NCBI GenBank assembly: GCA_030683995.1
Contig: JAUXPH010000037.1
Span: 1 to 49,140 of the forward strand
DNA: 49,140 nucleotides
Origin: Lutibacter sp.
GTDB taxonomy: Bacteria; Bacteroidota; Bacteroidia; Flavobacteriales; Flavobacteriaceae
Reading direction: 5' to 3'
Made by a program: the position numbers and the translations under genes. The notes beneath the pieces were generated by a model. The model did not search any database and had not been told where the DNA came from. It saw only the letters and a program-made list of their open reading frames with translations. This document shows positions 8,581 through 16,846 of this stretch, piece after piece; within the stretch, counting starts at the first letter, position 1; each line of letters starts with the position of its first letter.

Positions 8581-9475
8581 CTAGTTTTAAATGCACTTTT
8601 TTATCACTGATAATTTCGTATTTCAGGTTTAACGGAATGCTGATTGCTTCTAAAGACAATTCTAAATTTGAATGAATAAAACTTCCCGTAAATAAATTGT
8701 TTTCGTACTTAACATCATATTCAATGGAAATATTGTATTGCCTTTCCAATTCTTTCACAACATATTTATATGGCATACTTTTAAACGAACTGTTGTTTTG
8801 AAGCCAAGCGGGCATTGTTTCATTCGTGTTGTTTGAAAATTTAGAAACTTCATTGAGTATTTTATAGGAAGTTCCTGCAGGAACTTTAACCGTTTCAGTT
8901 TTAGAAGTTACACTTACCAAACCTTCGTAACAGTTCACTTCATAAAATCGGTCTCTTTCAATAACATTAAATTTTGTGCCTAAAACCTGTACAGAACCCA
9001 TATTTGAAATTACCGTAAATTCAGTTCCTTTTTTAACGCTAAAATAGGCTTCGCCTTTTAAATATAAGGTTCTGCTATTTTCCCAATTTTTGGCCTTAAA
9101 AGTAATTTTTGAATCAGCATTTAAATGCACTTCAGATTGATCGGGCAATTCAAAAATAATTTTTTCCGCTAAATTAGTTTTGTAGCTTGTGTTTTTTGTT
9201 GAAATAAAATAATACGAAGCAATTAGCACCGCAAATACGGCTGCAATTCTGTAAAAATAATTAATGATATTTAATTTCTTAACGGTTTTTTCGGAATGTA
9301 ATTTCTTTATTTTTTCTAAAGCTTCTTGGGCATTGTAGCTTGGCGCTTCTAGTTGGTCTGTGGCTGAAATTATTTTTTTATAAGCGCATATTTCCTCCTC
9401 ACTTACATGTTCCTTAAGTGTTGCTTCAGTTATTTCACCACTAAGCCATTTTGCTAAAAAGTAGTTTTTTCCCAT
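8555..9475 (-). CDS. FecR-family anti-sigma factor
   Basis: A 306-residue inner-membrane protein. A cytoplasmic N-terminal part (1-72) that would bind the sigma factor, one membrane helix at about 75-92, a periplasmic FecR beta domain (about 115-215, including ILNADSKITFKA-like strands and GTKFNVIER), and a C-terminal DUF4974-type domain (about 235-300). In FecR systems the periplasmic part contacts the STN domain of the receptor and releases the ECF sigma factor. It lies 60 nt after the sigma gene and just before the receptor gene. The last eight residues (DETSYNKF) are encoded by the dispersed repeat, suggesting that the repeat replaced the original 3' end. Confidence 0.9.
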   Translation of the reverse strand: MGKNYFLAKWLSGEITEATLKEHVSEEEICAYKKIISATDQLEAPSYNAQEALEKIKKLHSEKTVKKLNIINYFYRIAAVFAVLIASYYFISTKNTSYKTNLAEKIIFELPDQSEVHLNADSKITFKAKNWENSRTLYLKGEAYFSVKKGTEFTVISNMGSVQVLGTKFNVIERDRFYEVNCYEGLVSVTSKTETVKVPAGTSYKILNEVSKFSNNTNETMPAWLQNNSSFKSMPYKYVVKELERQYNISIEYDVKYENNLFTGSFIHSNLELSLEAISIPLNLKYEIISDKKVHLKLDETSYNKF

Positions 9476-9520
9476 ACGTAAAATTCACATAACAATTATA
9501 TAACAATTAAATAAAGGTTT

Positions 9521-9527
9521 CCCCTAC
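9521..9527 (-). promoter_or_regulatory. GTAGGGG motif upstream of fecR
   Basis: On the minus strand GTAGGGG ends 46 nt before the FecR start codon. GTAGGG occurs also at 5569-5574 (49 nt before the DUF2490-type gene) and at 10111-10116 in the sigma/lipoprotein gap. It may be part of an ECF-specific promoter; this is inference from recurrence only. Confidence 0.3.
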
Positions 9528-9535
9528 TTTGTTTA

Positions 9536-10051
9536 TCAAATATTTTCAATTTCTTGTCTTAAACTTATCAAAGCATTGTGTATTCTCTTTTCAACTGCTT
9601 TAACTGAAATTTCTAATATTTTAGCAATTTCTTTGTATTTTTTACCATCTATTCTATTCATTAAAAAAGTGGTGCGTTGCGCTTCAGATAAATTTGAAAG
9701 TGCTTTTTGTAATTTCTCGCCAAACTCTTTTTCTTCTAATAAAAACTCCGGAGTTTCATGTGTGTGTTTCTTTTGTGGGATGCTTTTAAAAGTTAATGCC
9801 ACATTGCTTTTATTGTATTCATTTAAAAATAAATTGTTCGCAATGGTAAATAAAAAAGATTTTGCTTTTCCCGGAATTACTTTTTTGCAATTGTCCCAAA
9901 ATTTTAAAAAAGCATCTTGCACAATGTCATTCGCAAATTCTTTATCACCGCATTTGTAGTACATGTAATTGCGCAACAAGGCTGAATTATCTAAAAAAAA
10001 TTTACTGAATTTTTTTTCATTGCAGTAATCTTCATCAATAGTGTGATTCAT
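9536..10051 (-). CDS. ECF-type RNA polymerase sigma factor (FecI-like)
   Basis: A 171-residue sigma-70-family protein with region 2 at about 25-90 (YYKCGDKEFANDIVQDAFLK) and region 4 at about 115-168 (RTTFLMNRIDGKKYKEIAKI, followed by an HTH with KAVEKRI). There is no region 1 or 3, as expected for the ECF class. It is the first gene of the sigma - anti-sigma - receptor unit and is divergent from the repeat lipoprotein at 10258. The 206-bp gap between them holds a large inverted repeat. Targets are probably its own operon and possibly the lipoprotein gene. Confidence 0.92.
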   Translation of the reverse strand: MNHTIDEDYCNEKKFSKFFLDNSALLRNYMYYKCGDKEFANDIVQDAFLKFWDNCKKVIPGKAKSFLFTIANNLFLNEYNKSNVALTFKSIPQKKHTHETPEFLLEEKEFGEKLQKALSNLSEAQRTTFLMNRIDGKKYKEIAKILEISVKAVEKRIHNALISLRQEIENI

Positions 10052-10159
10052 AAATTTTATGAAAATATCAGATTAATTTTGGATGTAAATATAATTATTT
10101 TAAAAAATAAGTAGGGTTTATTAATCATAAACTGTTAAATACATGATTGTGTAAAAATT

Positions 10160-10225
10160 CCAAGAGGTTTTCAATATTATAATAACTAAGAAGTTATATT
10201 GCAATAAACCCCTAAAACCTCTTGG
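10160..10225. promoter_or_regulatory. Large inverted repeat between divergent sigma factor and lipoprotein genes
   Basis: A perfect 12-bp inverted repeat: CCAAGAGGTTTT at 10160-10171 and AAAACCTCTTGG at 10214-10225, enclosing a smaller hairpin ATAACT-AAGA-AGTTAT (10182-10197). A further pair, GGGTTTATT (10114-10122) and AATAAACCC (10203-10211), interleaves with it. The right arm overlaps the expected -33 region of the lipoprotein promoter. It could be an operator or a cruciform. Confidence 0.6.
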
Positions 10226-10243
10226 TTAATTTACAATTTATTT

Positions 10244-10251
10244 TAAATTTG
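10244..10251 (+). promoter_or_regulatory. Possible -7 promoter element of the lipoprotein gene
   Basis: TAAATTTG fits the Bacteroidota TAnnTTTG -7 element, with CTTGG 18 bases upstream as a possible -33 element. The start codon is at 10258, so the transcript would have almost no leader. Confidence 0.35.
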
Positions 10252-10257
10252 TCAAAT

Positions 10258-11313
10258 ATGAAACACCTCTGCAATTTATTATTTCTGAGTTTTCTTTTCC
10301 TGGCCTTTATTTCCTGTCAGACAGAAATATCACAAATTAGAGAACCCGCTCAAGGAGAAACTTTAAAAGTGAACGCCAGTGTAACCAATTTAGTGAAGCG
10401 TACTGTTACAAATGATGGGTCAAAAGATAATATTATTGACAATGCAAGTTGTTTACAAGTTCAACTTCCGGTGATGGTAAGTGTAAATGGATTTATAGTT
10501 AACGTAAATTCAGAAGAGGATTTTGAGGCAATAGAAGCTATTTTTGATGAGTTTGACGACGATTTAGATCACTTAGAAATATTTTTTCCTATTGAAATTA
10601 TTTTAAGTGATTATTCAAAAATCACCATCAATAATCAGGATGAACTGGATGCTTTAATTGAGGATTGTAAAGGTGAAAATGAAATGGATGATGATATTGA
10701 ATGCTTAGATTTTGTATATCCAATAAACTTGTCAATGTATAATTCAGAAAATCAGTTGACCAATACTGTGAAAATTGAAAATGATGAGCAGTTTTACAAA
10801 TTTATTGACGATATAGATGATAATGATATTGTGGTGGTTAATTTTCCAATTTCAGTAATCCTTTATGATGGTACAGAAAGAAACATAGAAAATATGGATA
10901 TGCTAGAAAATGTAATCGAAGAGGTTAAAGATATGTGCGACGAAGATGACGATAATGATTACGATGATGATGATTGTGACGATTGTTCTCAAGAGCAAAT
11001 AACCCAATTACTAAAAACATGTTCTTGGACCGTTTCTAAACTTGAAATAAATGATGTACAGCAAACAGCTAAATACACAAACTATAAATTATTCTTTTTG
11101 AATGAAGGCGTTTTGAAAGCTATTAACAATGGTAATGAAATTTTTGGAACCTGGAAAGTTGACTTATCTGATAAGGACATCTTATTAAAAATTAATTTTG
11201 AAACTTTAGCTGATTTTTCTTTTGATTGGAGGTTATATGAAATTGAAGATGACAATGAAATTGATTTACGTTTTGAAGACAATAGATTTGAACTCGAAAA
11301 ACACTGTAATTAA
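10258..11313 (+). CDS. Acidic lipoprotein with four internal repeats and C-terminal lipocalin-like domain
   Basis: The frame is open from 10222, but the ATG at 10258 is chosen because it begins a clear lipoprotein signal (lipobox LAFISC, acylated Cys20); the product is 351 residues. Residues 65-222 contain four degenerate units of about 40 residues, each with a (V/F)xxP(I/V)x(V/I) strand (Pro71, Pro111, Pro155, Pro198) followed by a turn and a D/E-rich helix. A very acidic linker (227-243, mostly Asp with three Cys) follows, then a domain of about 100 residues beginning QITQLLKTCSWTVSKLEIND that resembles lipocalin-like lipoproteins. The acidic stretch suggests cation binding. Divergence from the ECF sigma/FecR/receptor unit suggests a link to that system. 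No function is established. Confidence 0.75.
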   Translation: MKHLCNLLFLSFLFLAFISCQTEISQIREPAQGETLKVNASVTNLVKRTVTNDGSKDNIIDNASCLQVQLPVMVSVNGFIVNVNSEEDFEAIEAIFDEFDDDLDHLEIFFPIEIILSDYSKITINNQDELDALIEDCKGENEMDDDIECLDFVYPINLSMYNSENQLTNTVKIENDEQFYKFIDDIDDNDIVVVNFPISVILYDGTERNIENMDMLENVIEEVKDMCDEDDDNDYDDDDCDDCSQEQITQLLKTCSWTVSKLEINDVQQTAKYTNYKLFFLNEGVLKAINNGNEIFGTWKVDLSDKDILLKINFETLADFSFDWRLYEIEDDNEIDLRFEDNRFELEKHCN

Positions 11314-11367
11314 AATAAAAAACAGAAAATAATTGAATGCGTTTTTGAACGTATCTATATCAAATCT

Positions 11368-11399
11368 TTAAAAAAATCACCAAATTGGTGGTTTTTTTA
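11368..11399 (+). terminator. Intrinsic terminator after the lipoprotein gene
   Basis: Arms AAAAAATCACC and GGTGGTTTTTT with an AAATT loop and one G-T pair, ending in a T-run, about 55 bases after the stop codon. Confidence 0.7.
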
Positions 11400-11670
11400 A
11401 AGGTTTCCTATATTTTTTCGACGCTTGAAGAATTTAAAATTAATGAATACTCTTTGGTATTTAGAAAAATGGACCTCTTTAAAATATTGAATTGTTAAAT
11501 GATAGATAGCTACCTTTTTATTTTTAATGGGTACCTTTAAGTATGCCTTTTTTTAATAAAAAAGTTGACAAGTTGGCATTATAATAAGTTGTGAAGTTTT
11601 GAGTGCAATGAATGCATACAATGCAGTAATAACAAGAAAAATGAAGTGTTATGCACTTTCTTAAAAAACA
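11400..11670. other. Gene-free AT-rich stretch
   Basis: No coding signal is seen. The only recognisable item is the 29-bp repeat at 11608-11636. Confidence 0.6.
11608..11636. repeat. 29-bp repeat shared with tRNA-like fossil locus (copy 2)
   Basis: Matches 1749-1777 at 27 of 29 positions and lies on the 3' side of the tRNA-Asn gene beyond its terminator, the same layout as the copy at 1749. Confidence 0.7.
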
Positions 11671-11697
11671 AAAAAGCCTTAACAAATTAATGTTAAG
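11671..11697 (-). terminator. Terminator of tRNA-Asn
   Basis: On the minus strand CTTAACA and TGTTAAG form a stem with a six-base loop, followed by GCTTTTTTG. It begins 11 bases after the tRNA 3' end. Confidence 0.65.
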
Positions 11698-11708
11698 ACT
11701 CGTTTTTG

Positions 11709-11782
11709 CTCCTCCTCTTGGGCTCGAACCAAGGACCCTCTGATTAACAGTCAGATGCTCTAACCAACTGAGCTAAGGAGGA
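11709..11782 (-). tRNA. tRNA-Asn (anticodon GTT)
   Basis: A 74-nt cloverleaf. Acceptor arms TCCTCCT and AGGAGGA with discriminator G, D-arm GCTCAGTTGGTTAGAGC, anticodon arm TCTGA-CTGTTAA-TCAGA with anticodon GTT, T-arm CTTGG-TTCGAGC-CCAAG. No CCA is encoded, as is usual in many bacteria of this phylum. All four stems pair fully. Confidence 0.95.
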
Positions 11783-12110
11783 ATTTATCCGCTTTTGCGA
11801 GTGCAAATATACAAGGTTTTCTGCTTTTTGCAAGAAATTATCAAATAAATTTCTTCTTTTTAAATTCTTAACATTTATTTAAAAGCAACTTCTTGTAAAT
11901 CAACTTGAATAAACCAAAATAATCAATATTTATTTTAACAGTTTCCTATATTATTCCACAAAAAATCATATAAAAAATCATATTTTTAACAGGTTTGACC
12001 AAATATTACCAATAATATAATAATTGCAAAATAACCACAATTAAAATGCTGGTTTTGGTAAAAGTTGTATTTTTGCCCAATCTATTAAAACATTGACTAC
12101 TAACAACACT
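11783..12110. other. Gene-free leader region of odhA
   Basis: AT-rich, with no gene. It contains a TAnnTTTG element close to the odhA start (12068-12075) and nothing else that I can identify. Confidence 0.5.
12068..12075 (+). promoter_or_regulatory. Possible -7 promoter element of odhA
   Basis: TATTTTTG fits TAnnTTTG and ends 35 bases before the odhA ATG. No clear -33 TTTG is found at the usual spacing. Confidence 0.4.
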
Positions 12111-14846
12111 ATGGATAAATTTTCATTTTTAAATGCGGTCCACACTGGCTTTATAGCCGATTTGTACGACCAGTATTTGATAAATCCTGATGCTATAGAA
12201 CCAAGCTGGAGAAGTTTTTTTCAAGGATATGACTTTGCCAACGAAAAATATTCAATCAAAGACACAGAAGAAAAAGCCGTCTTTGAAGTTCCCGAAAATG
12301 TACTGAAAGAGTTTAAAGTGCTCGACTTAATTAATGGCTACAGAACACGTGGACATTTGTTCACAAAAACGAATCCAGTTCGCGAACGCCGAAAATATAT
12401 GCCTACGCTGGCCATAGAAAATTTCGGACTTTCTGAAAATGATTTGGACACTGTTTTTGATGCCGGTCAAATTATCGGCACCGGAAAAGCAACTTTGCGT
12501 GAAATTGTAAAGCATTTAGAAACAGTTTATTGCGATGCTATTGGGGTTGAATATATGTATATTCGAAATCCGGAAGAAATAAAATGGATTCAAAAACAAC
12601 TGAATACCAACGCGAATCATCCCAACTACACGCCCGAAACTAAAAAATATGTTCTGCAAAAGCTGAATCAGGCAGTAACATTTGAAAATTTTTTACAAAC
12701 AAAATATGTGGGCCAAAAACGATTTTCATTGGAAGGCGGCGAAACTTTAATTCCTGCCATTGGCGCGGTGATTCGGCTTGCAGCAGAAAATTTTGGCGTT
12801 AAGGAATTTGTTTTGGGAATGGCGCACAGAGGGCGTTTAAACACCCTTATAAATATTTTTAGAAAACCAATTCGCGATTTATTCAGCGAATTTGAAGGCA
12901 AAGATTTTGAAGATGAAGACATTGATGGCGATGTTAAATACCATTTGGGATTAACAACGCGAAAAACCTTAAAAACCGGCACCGAACTTACCATGAATTT
13001 GGTTCCGAATCCTTCACATTTGGAAACTGTTGGGCCGGTAGTGCAAGGGATTTCCCGCGCAAAAATAGACAAAGATTACAACGGAGACGATTCAAAATTG
13101 CTTCCGATTATTGTTCACGGTGATGCCGCAATCGCAGCGCAAGGCGTTGTTTATGAAGTGATCCAAATGAGCCAATTGGCTGGTTATTCAACTGGCGGAA
13201 CCATTCATATTGTGGTGAACAACCAAATTGGTTTTACCACAAATTATTTGGACGCGCGCTCAAGCACCTATTGTACAGATGTTGCAAAAATAACCTTATC
13301 ACCCGTTTTGCACGTAAATGCCGATGATGTGGAAGCAGTAACCCACGCCATAGAAATTGCGATGAATTTTAGAATGCAGTTCAAAAGAGATATTTTTATT
13401 GATTTGCTCGGTTACCGAAAATACGGACATAATGAAGGTGATGAGCCGCGATTTACACAGCCAAAATTATACAAAGCCATTGCTAAACACCCAAATCCGA
13501 GAGATATTTATGCGCAAAAACTGATTGCCGAAGGTGTTATTGATGATGCGTATTTAAATAAAATTATTGCCGAATTTAAAGACTTGCTGGAAGAAGAATA
13601 CCTGCATTCAAAAGAGGTTGAAACCTCAAAAGTTAGAGAATTTATGCAAGAAACCTGGGTAGATTTTACGCGAAGAGGTTTAGAAGCGATGTTAATTTCC
13701 GAAAAAACCGCTTATCCAAAATCGAAACTGAAAGACATTGCCAAAATTGTTTCAACCGTTCCAAAAGGCATTAAATTTTTGAGAAAAGCTGAAAAGATTT
13801 TGCAAGACAGACATCAGATGGTTTTTGAAAATGACCGGATAGATTGGGGAATGGGCGAAACATTGGCCTATGGAACCTTGCTTCAGGAAGGATTTGATAT
13901 TCGTATTTCCGGCCAGGATGTGGAACGCGGAACTTTTAGCCACCGCCACGCTATTTTACGTGATGAAATTTCTGAAGAACGCATCAACCTGTTGAACATG
14001 ATTGGTGAAAATCAGGGGAAAATGAACATATACAATTCCCTTTTGTCTGAATATGGCGTACTTGGTTTTGATTATGGTTACGCTATGGCAAATCCGAACA
14101 CATTGACTATTTGGGAAGCGCAGTTCGGCGATTTCGCGAATGGCGCCCAAATTATTTTCGACCAATATATGTCGGCCGCCGAAGACAAATGGAAATTGCA
14201 AAACGGAATTGTGATATTGCTGCCGCACGGTTACGAAGGACAAGGATCTGAACATTCATCGGCGCGTATGGAACGTTTTCTGCAATTATGTGCCATAGAC
14301 AATATGATTTTGGCCGATTGCACAACGCCCGCAAATTTTTTCCACCTGTTGCGTCGTCAAATGAAACGCGATTACCGCAAACCGCTTATCGTGTTTACGC
14401 CTAAAAGTTTGCTTCGCCATCCGGCTGCCACTTCTTCATTGGATGAATTTTCAAAAGGAAGTTTTCAGGAGGTGATTGATGATACAATCGACAAAAAAAA
14501 TGTGACCAAATTGGTGTTTTGCACCGGTAAATTTTATTACGATTTATTGGCCGAGCGCACTTCTTTGGATAGAAATGATGTTGCATTGGTAAGAATTGAA
14601 CAACTTTTTCCGTTACATCTGGAAAAATTACAACAGGTAATCGACAGTTATCCAAATGTTGAAAAATACGTTTGGGCACAGGAAGAGCCAGAAAATATGG
14701 GCGCTTGGAGTTTTATGTTGCATCGATTCAGGTTGGTAAATTTGGAAGTGGCATCACAAGCTTTTCACGCCGTTCCTGCCGCAGGATCTTCAGCACGATT
14801 TAAACGAAGACACCAGCGCGTAATTGATAAAGTATTTGATAAATAA
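12111..14846 (+). CDS. odhA: 2-oxoglutarate dehydrogenase E1 component
   Basis: A 911-residue thiamine-diphosphate enzyme that decarboxylates 2-oxoglutarate and passes the succinyl group to the lipoyl arm of E2 in the citric acid cycle. The ATG at 12111 is chosen because MDKFSFLNAVHTGFIADLYD is the usual start of flavobacterial homologues; an upstream TTG at 12093 is in frame but less likely. An N-terminal E2-binding segment (1-40, with PSWRSFFQGYDF) is followed by the dehydrogenase domain with GMAHRGRLN (236-244) and the cofactor loop HGDAAIAAQG (336-345), and then the transketolase-like pyrimidine-binding and C-terminal domains. The length is normal for the family. odhB follows 70 nt downstream in the same direction. 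Confidence 0.96.
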   Translation: MDKFSFLNAVHTGFIADLYDQYLINPDAIEPSWRSFFQGYDFANEKYSIKDTEEKAVFEVPENVLKEFKVLDLINGYRTRGHLFTKTNPVRERRKYMPTLAIENFGLSENDLDTVFDAGQIIGTGKATLREIVKHLETVYCDAIGVEYMYIRNPEEIKWIQKQLNTNANHPNYTPETKKYVLQKLNQAVTFENFLQTKYVGQKRFSLEGGETLIPAIGAVIRLAAENFGVKEFVLGMAHRGRLNTLINIFRKPIRDLFSEFEGKDFEDEDIDGDVKYHLGLTTRKTLKTGTELTMNLVPNPSHLETVGPVVQGISRAKIDKDYNGDDSKLLPIIVHGDAAIAAQGVVYEVIQMSQLAGYSTGGTIHIVVNNQIGFTTNYLDARSSTYCTDVAKITLSPVLHVNADDVEAVTHAIEIAMNFRMQFKRDIFIDLLGYRKYGHNEGDEPRFTQPKLYKAIAKHPNPRDIYAQKLIAEGVIDDAYLNKIIAEFKDLLEEEYLHSKEVETSKVREFMQETWVDFTRRGLEAMLISEKTAYPKSKLKDIAKIVSTVPKGIKFLRKAEKILQDRHQMVFENDRIDWGMGETLAYGTLLQEGFDIRISGQDVERGTFSHRHAILRDEISEERINLLNMIGENQGKMNIYNSLLSEYGVLGFDYGYAMANPNTLTIWEAQFGDFANGAQIIFDQYMSAAEDKWKLQNGIVILLPHGYEGQGSEHSSARMERFLQLCAIDNMILADCTTPANFFHLLRRQMKRDYRKPLIVFTPKSLLRHPAATSSLDEFSKGSFQEVIDDTIDKKNVTKLVFCTGKFYYDLLAERTSLDRNDVALVRIEQLFPLHLEKLQQVIDSYPNVEKYVWAQEEPENMGAWSFMLHRFRLVNLEVASQAFHAVPAAGSSARFKRRHQRVIDKVFDK

Positions 14847-14916
14847 CAAAATAACTTTTAAATTCTTTTCTTCGGAAGAAATTTAAGGCATAAAAAAGAT
14901 AAAAAAAATTAAAGAG

Positions 14917-16134
14917 ATGATTTTAGAAATGAAAGTTCCCTCTCCGGGAGAATCTATCACAGAAGTAGAAATTGCAGCTTGGCTTGTAAAAGATGGCGAT
15001 TATGTTGAAAAAGACCAGCCTATTGCTGAAGTGGATTCCGACAAGGCAACCCTTGAATTGCCTGCGGAAGAAAGCGGCATTATTACACTTAAAGCCGAAG
15101 AAGGCGATACTGTAAAGGTTGGTTCTGTTGTTTGCCTGATCGATTTGGAAGGCAAAAAACCTGTTGGCGATAAACAGTCTTCAGTTTCTATTGAAAAAAC
15201 CGTCACTTCGAGCGCAGTCGAGAAGCCTATCGCTCCAATTGCAGCAGCAAAAACGTACGCAAGTGGCACAGCTTCACCTGCAGCAAAGAAAATATTGACC
15301 GAAAAAGGAATGGCGGCTTCGGATGTAATTGGAACTGGCAAAGATGGCCGGATCACAAAAGACGATGCCGTAAACGCAGTGCCAAGCATGGGAACGCCTG
15401 CCGGCAGTTCTCGAAGCAGCGAGCGCACAAAACTTTCAATGCTTCGCAGAAAAGTGGCTGAACGTTTGGTTGCCGTTAAAAATGAAACTGCCATGCTTAC
15501 CACTTTTAATGAAGTGGACATGAAACCTGTTTTCGACTTGAGAAACGACTTTAAAGATGCATTTAAAGAGAAACACAATGTTGGCTTAGGATTTATGAGT
15601 TTCTTCACTTTAGCGGTTGTAAGAGCTTTAAAATTATTCCCCGACGTTAATTCTATGTTGGATGGCGATTATAAAATTTTACACGATTTTGTGGATATTT
15701 CCATTGCGGTTTCTGGTCCGAAAGGATTGATGGTTCCGGTCATCAGAAATGCAGAAAATCTGTCTTTTAGAGGCGTGGAAAATGAAGTGAAACGTTTGGC
15801 TTTAAGAGCAAGGGACGGACAAATAACGGTTGATGAAATGACCGGCGGCACATTTACCATTACCAACGGCGGGGTTTTTGGTTCTATGTTGTCAACGCCA
15901 ATCATAAATCCGCCCCAAAGCGGAATTTTAGGAATGCACAATATTGTTGAAAGACCGGTTGCCGTTAAAGGCGAAGTGGTGATCAGGCCAATTATGTATG
16001 TTGCTTTATCGTACGACCATAGAGTTATTGATGGAAGAGAATCTGTTGGATTCTTGGTTGCCGTTAAAGAAGCACTGGAAAACCCAATTGAAATTTTAAT
16101 GGATAACAATCCTAAAAAAGCATTGGAATTATAA
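14917..16134 (+). CDS. odhB: 2-oxoglutarate dehydrogenase E2, dihydrolipoyl succinyltransferase
   Basis: A 405-residue acyltransferase. Lipoyl domain at 1-78 with the lipoylated Lys in DSDKATLE (Lys43), a flexible linker, a peripheral subunit-binding domain at about 114-152 ([20 protein letters not shown]), and a catalytic domain with the C-terminal active site [10 protein letters not shown]. It transfers succinyl groups from the E1-loaded lipoyl arm to CoA. The linker carries an insert VTSSAVEK (about residues 96-103) encoded by a small palindromic repeat at 15202-15225. This part of the linker tolerates length changes, so the enzyme should work. A strong terminator follows. Confidence 0.96.
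   Translation: MILEMKVPSPGESITEVEIAAWLVKDGDYVEKDQPIAEVDSDKATLELPAEESGIITLKAEEGDTVKVGSVVCLIDLEGKKPVGDKQSSVSIEKTVTSSAVEKPIAPIAAAKTYASGTASPAAKKILTEKGMAASDVIGTGKDGRITKDDAVNAVPSMGTPAGSSRSSERTKLSMLRRKVAERLVAVKNETAMLTTFNEVDMKPVFDLRNDFKDAFKEKHNVGLGFMSFFTLAVVRALKLFPDVNSMLDGDYKILHDFVDISIAVSGPKGLMVPVIRNAENLSFRGVENEVKRLALRARDGQITVDEMTGGTFTITNGGVFGSMLSTPIINPPQSGILGMHNIVERPVAVKGEVVIRPIMYVALSYDHRVIDGRESVGFLVAVKEALENPIEILMDNNPKKALEL
15202..15225 (+). repeat. Small palindromic repeat inserted in the odhB linker
   Basis: Core TTCGAGCGCAGTCGAGAA, an imperfect palindrome with TTCGA and TCGA-type ends, read in frame as VTSSAVEK. It is related to the copies at 35692-35714 (intergenic) and 43518-43544 (in moeA), which share a TTCGACTnCGCTCAG core on one strand. 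Confidence 0.65.
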
Positions 16135-16155
16135 AATTCTAAAATATTGATTATC

Positions 16156-16185
16156 AAAAAACCGAGTAAAAGACTCGGTTTTTTT
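16156..16185 (+). terminator. Intrinsic terminator after odhB
   Basis: Perfect stem AAAAACCGAGT/ACTCGGTTTTT with a short loop and a T-run. Confidence 0.85.
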
Positions 16186-16227
16186 ATATTTTGATTGACG
16201 ATTTTATTAACTTTAATCTTAAAAAAA

Positions 16228-16276
16228 ACATTTAACATTTAACATTTAACATTTAACATTAAACATTTAACATTAA
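16228..16276. repeat. Heptamer tandem repeat (AACATTT)
   Basis: About six or seven units of AACATTT, with two AACATTA variants, between the convergent genes odhB and the retropepsin-like gene. The same unit builds the longer array at 35844-35933. Confidence 0.85.
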
Positions 16277-16725
16277 AACTTAAAAACCAATTTCTTTAAA
16301 TACAGACATTTCTTTTCGTAATTGATGATCGCCTTTCCTTTTTCTAAAATATCGGCGCCGATAATGCCGTCAACAGCTTCTGCATGATGTTCAGTTAATG
16401 CTGTGTTTACGTGGGTTAAATCGAGTAACACTACTGTGAAATTTTGGTATTTCCACTGGTTAATTTCAATATTGTTTTTAGAAGAAATTTTTGTTTCCAT
16501 TCCAATGGCACCTGCACCTGCAGCTTTTGTATCGGAATCTTTCACTTCCAATTTAAATTTTTTGGCCAGATTAATGTCGATACACGAGTTTGAAGCGCCG
16601 GTATCTAAAATAAAACGACCTTTTACATTGTTTAATTTTGCTTTAAGTTCAAAATGATTGGTGTTGATCTTTTTGAGTTTTATTTTGACGTATCCTTTGC
16701 GTAAAAGAATATTGTTAAATTCCAT
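16273..16725 (-). CDS. Retropepsin-like aspartic protease domain protein
   Basis: A 150-residue single-domain protein with the active-site motif FILDTGASNSCI (about residues 38-49) and a later hydrophobic-hydrophobic-G strand (GIIGADIL), as in retroviral-type aspartic proteases that act as dimers. There is no signal peptide, so it is probably cytoplasmic, and its substrate is unknown. Similar short proteins are common in Flavobacteria. The stop codon overlaps the edge of the heptamer array. A TAnnTTTG element stands 18 nt before the start. Confidence 0.82.
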   Translation of the reverse strand: MEFNNILLRKGYVKIKLKKINTNHFELKAKLNNVKGRFILDTGASNSCIDINLAKKFKLEVKDSDTKAAGAGAIGMETKISSKNNIEINQWKYQNFTVVLLDLTHVNTALTEHHAEAVDGIIGADILEKGKAIINYEKKCLYLKKLVFKF

Positions 16726-16742
16726 CTATTGTATATTTAGGA

Positions 16743-16750
16743 CAAATTTA
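16743..16750 (-). promoter_or_regulatory. Possible -7 promoter element of the retropepsin-like gene
   Basis: TAAATTTG on the minus strand matches TAnnTTTG and lies 18 bases upstream of the ATG. Confidence 0.45.
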
Positions 16751-16794
16751 CCGTTTTTTAATAAGAAAATACGCTTTTGAAATTGAAGCAAAAA

Positions 16795-16826
16795 AAAATA
16801 CTGCTTCCAGTGGAAACAGTATTTTT
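16795..16826 (-). terminator. Intrinsic terminator after tonB
   Basis: Stem AAATACTG-TTCC with GGAA-CAGTATTT and an AGT loop, flanked by A- and T-runs. It begins 21 bases after the TonB stop on the minus strand and could work in both directions. Confidence 0.75.
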
Positions 16827-16846
16827 ATATAATTTTTAAAAATTAT

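Noticed and set aside
12093-12110. TTG start giving a six-residue longer OdhA.
   Set aside because: The ATG at 12111 gives the N-terminus typical of flavobacterial OdhA.
15000-15608. A 202-codon open frame opposite odhB.
   Set aside because: Fully antisense to a conserved enzyme and without recognisable motifs.
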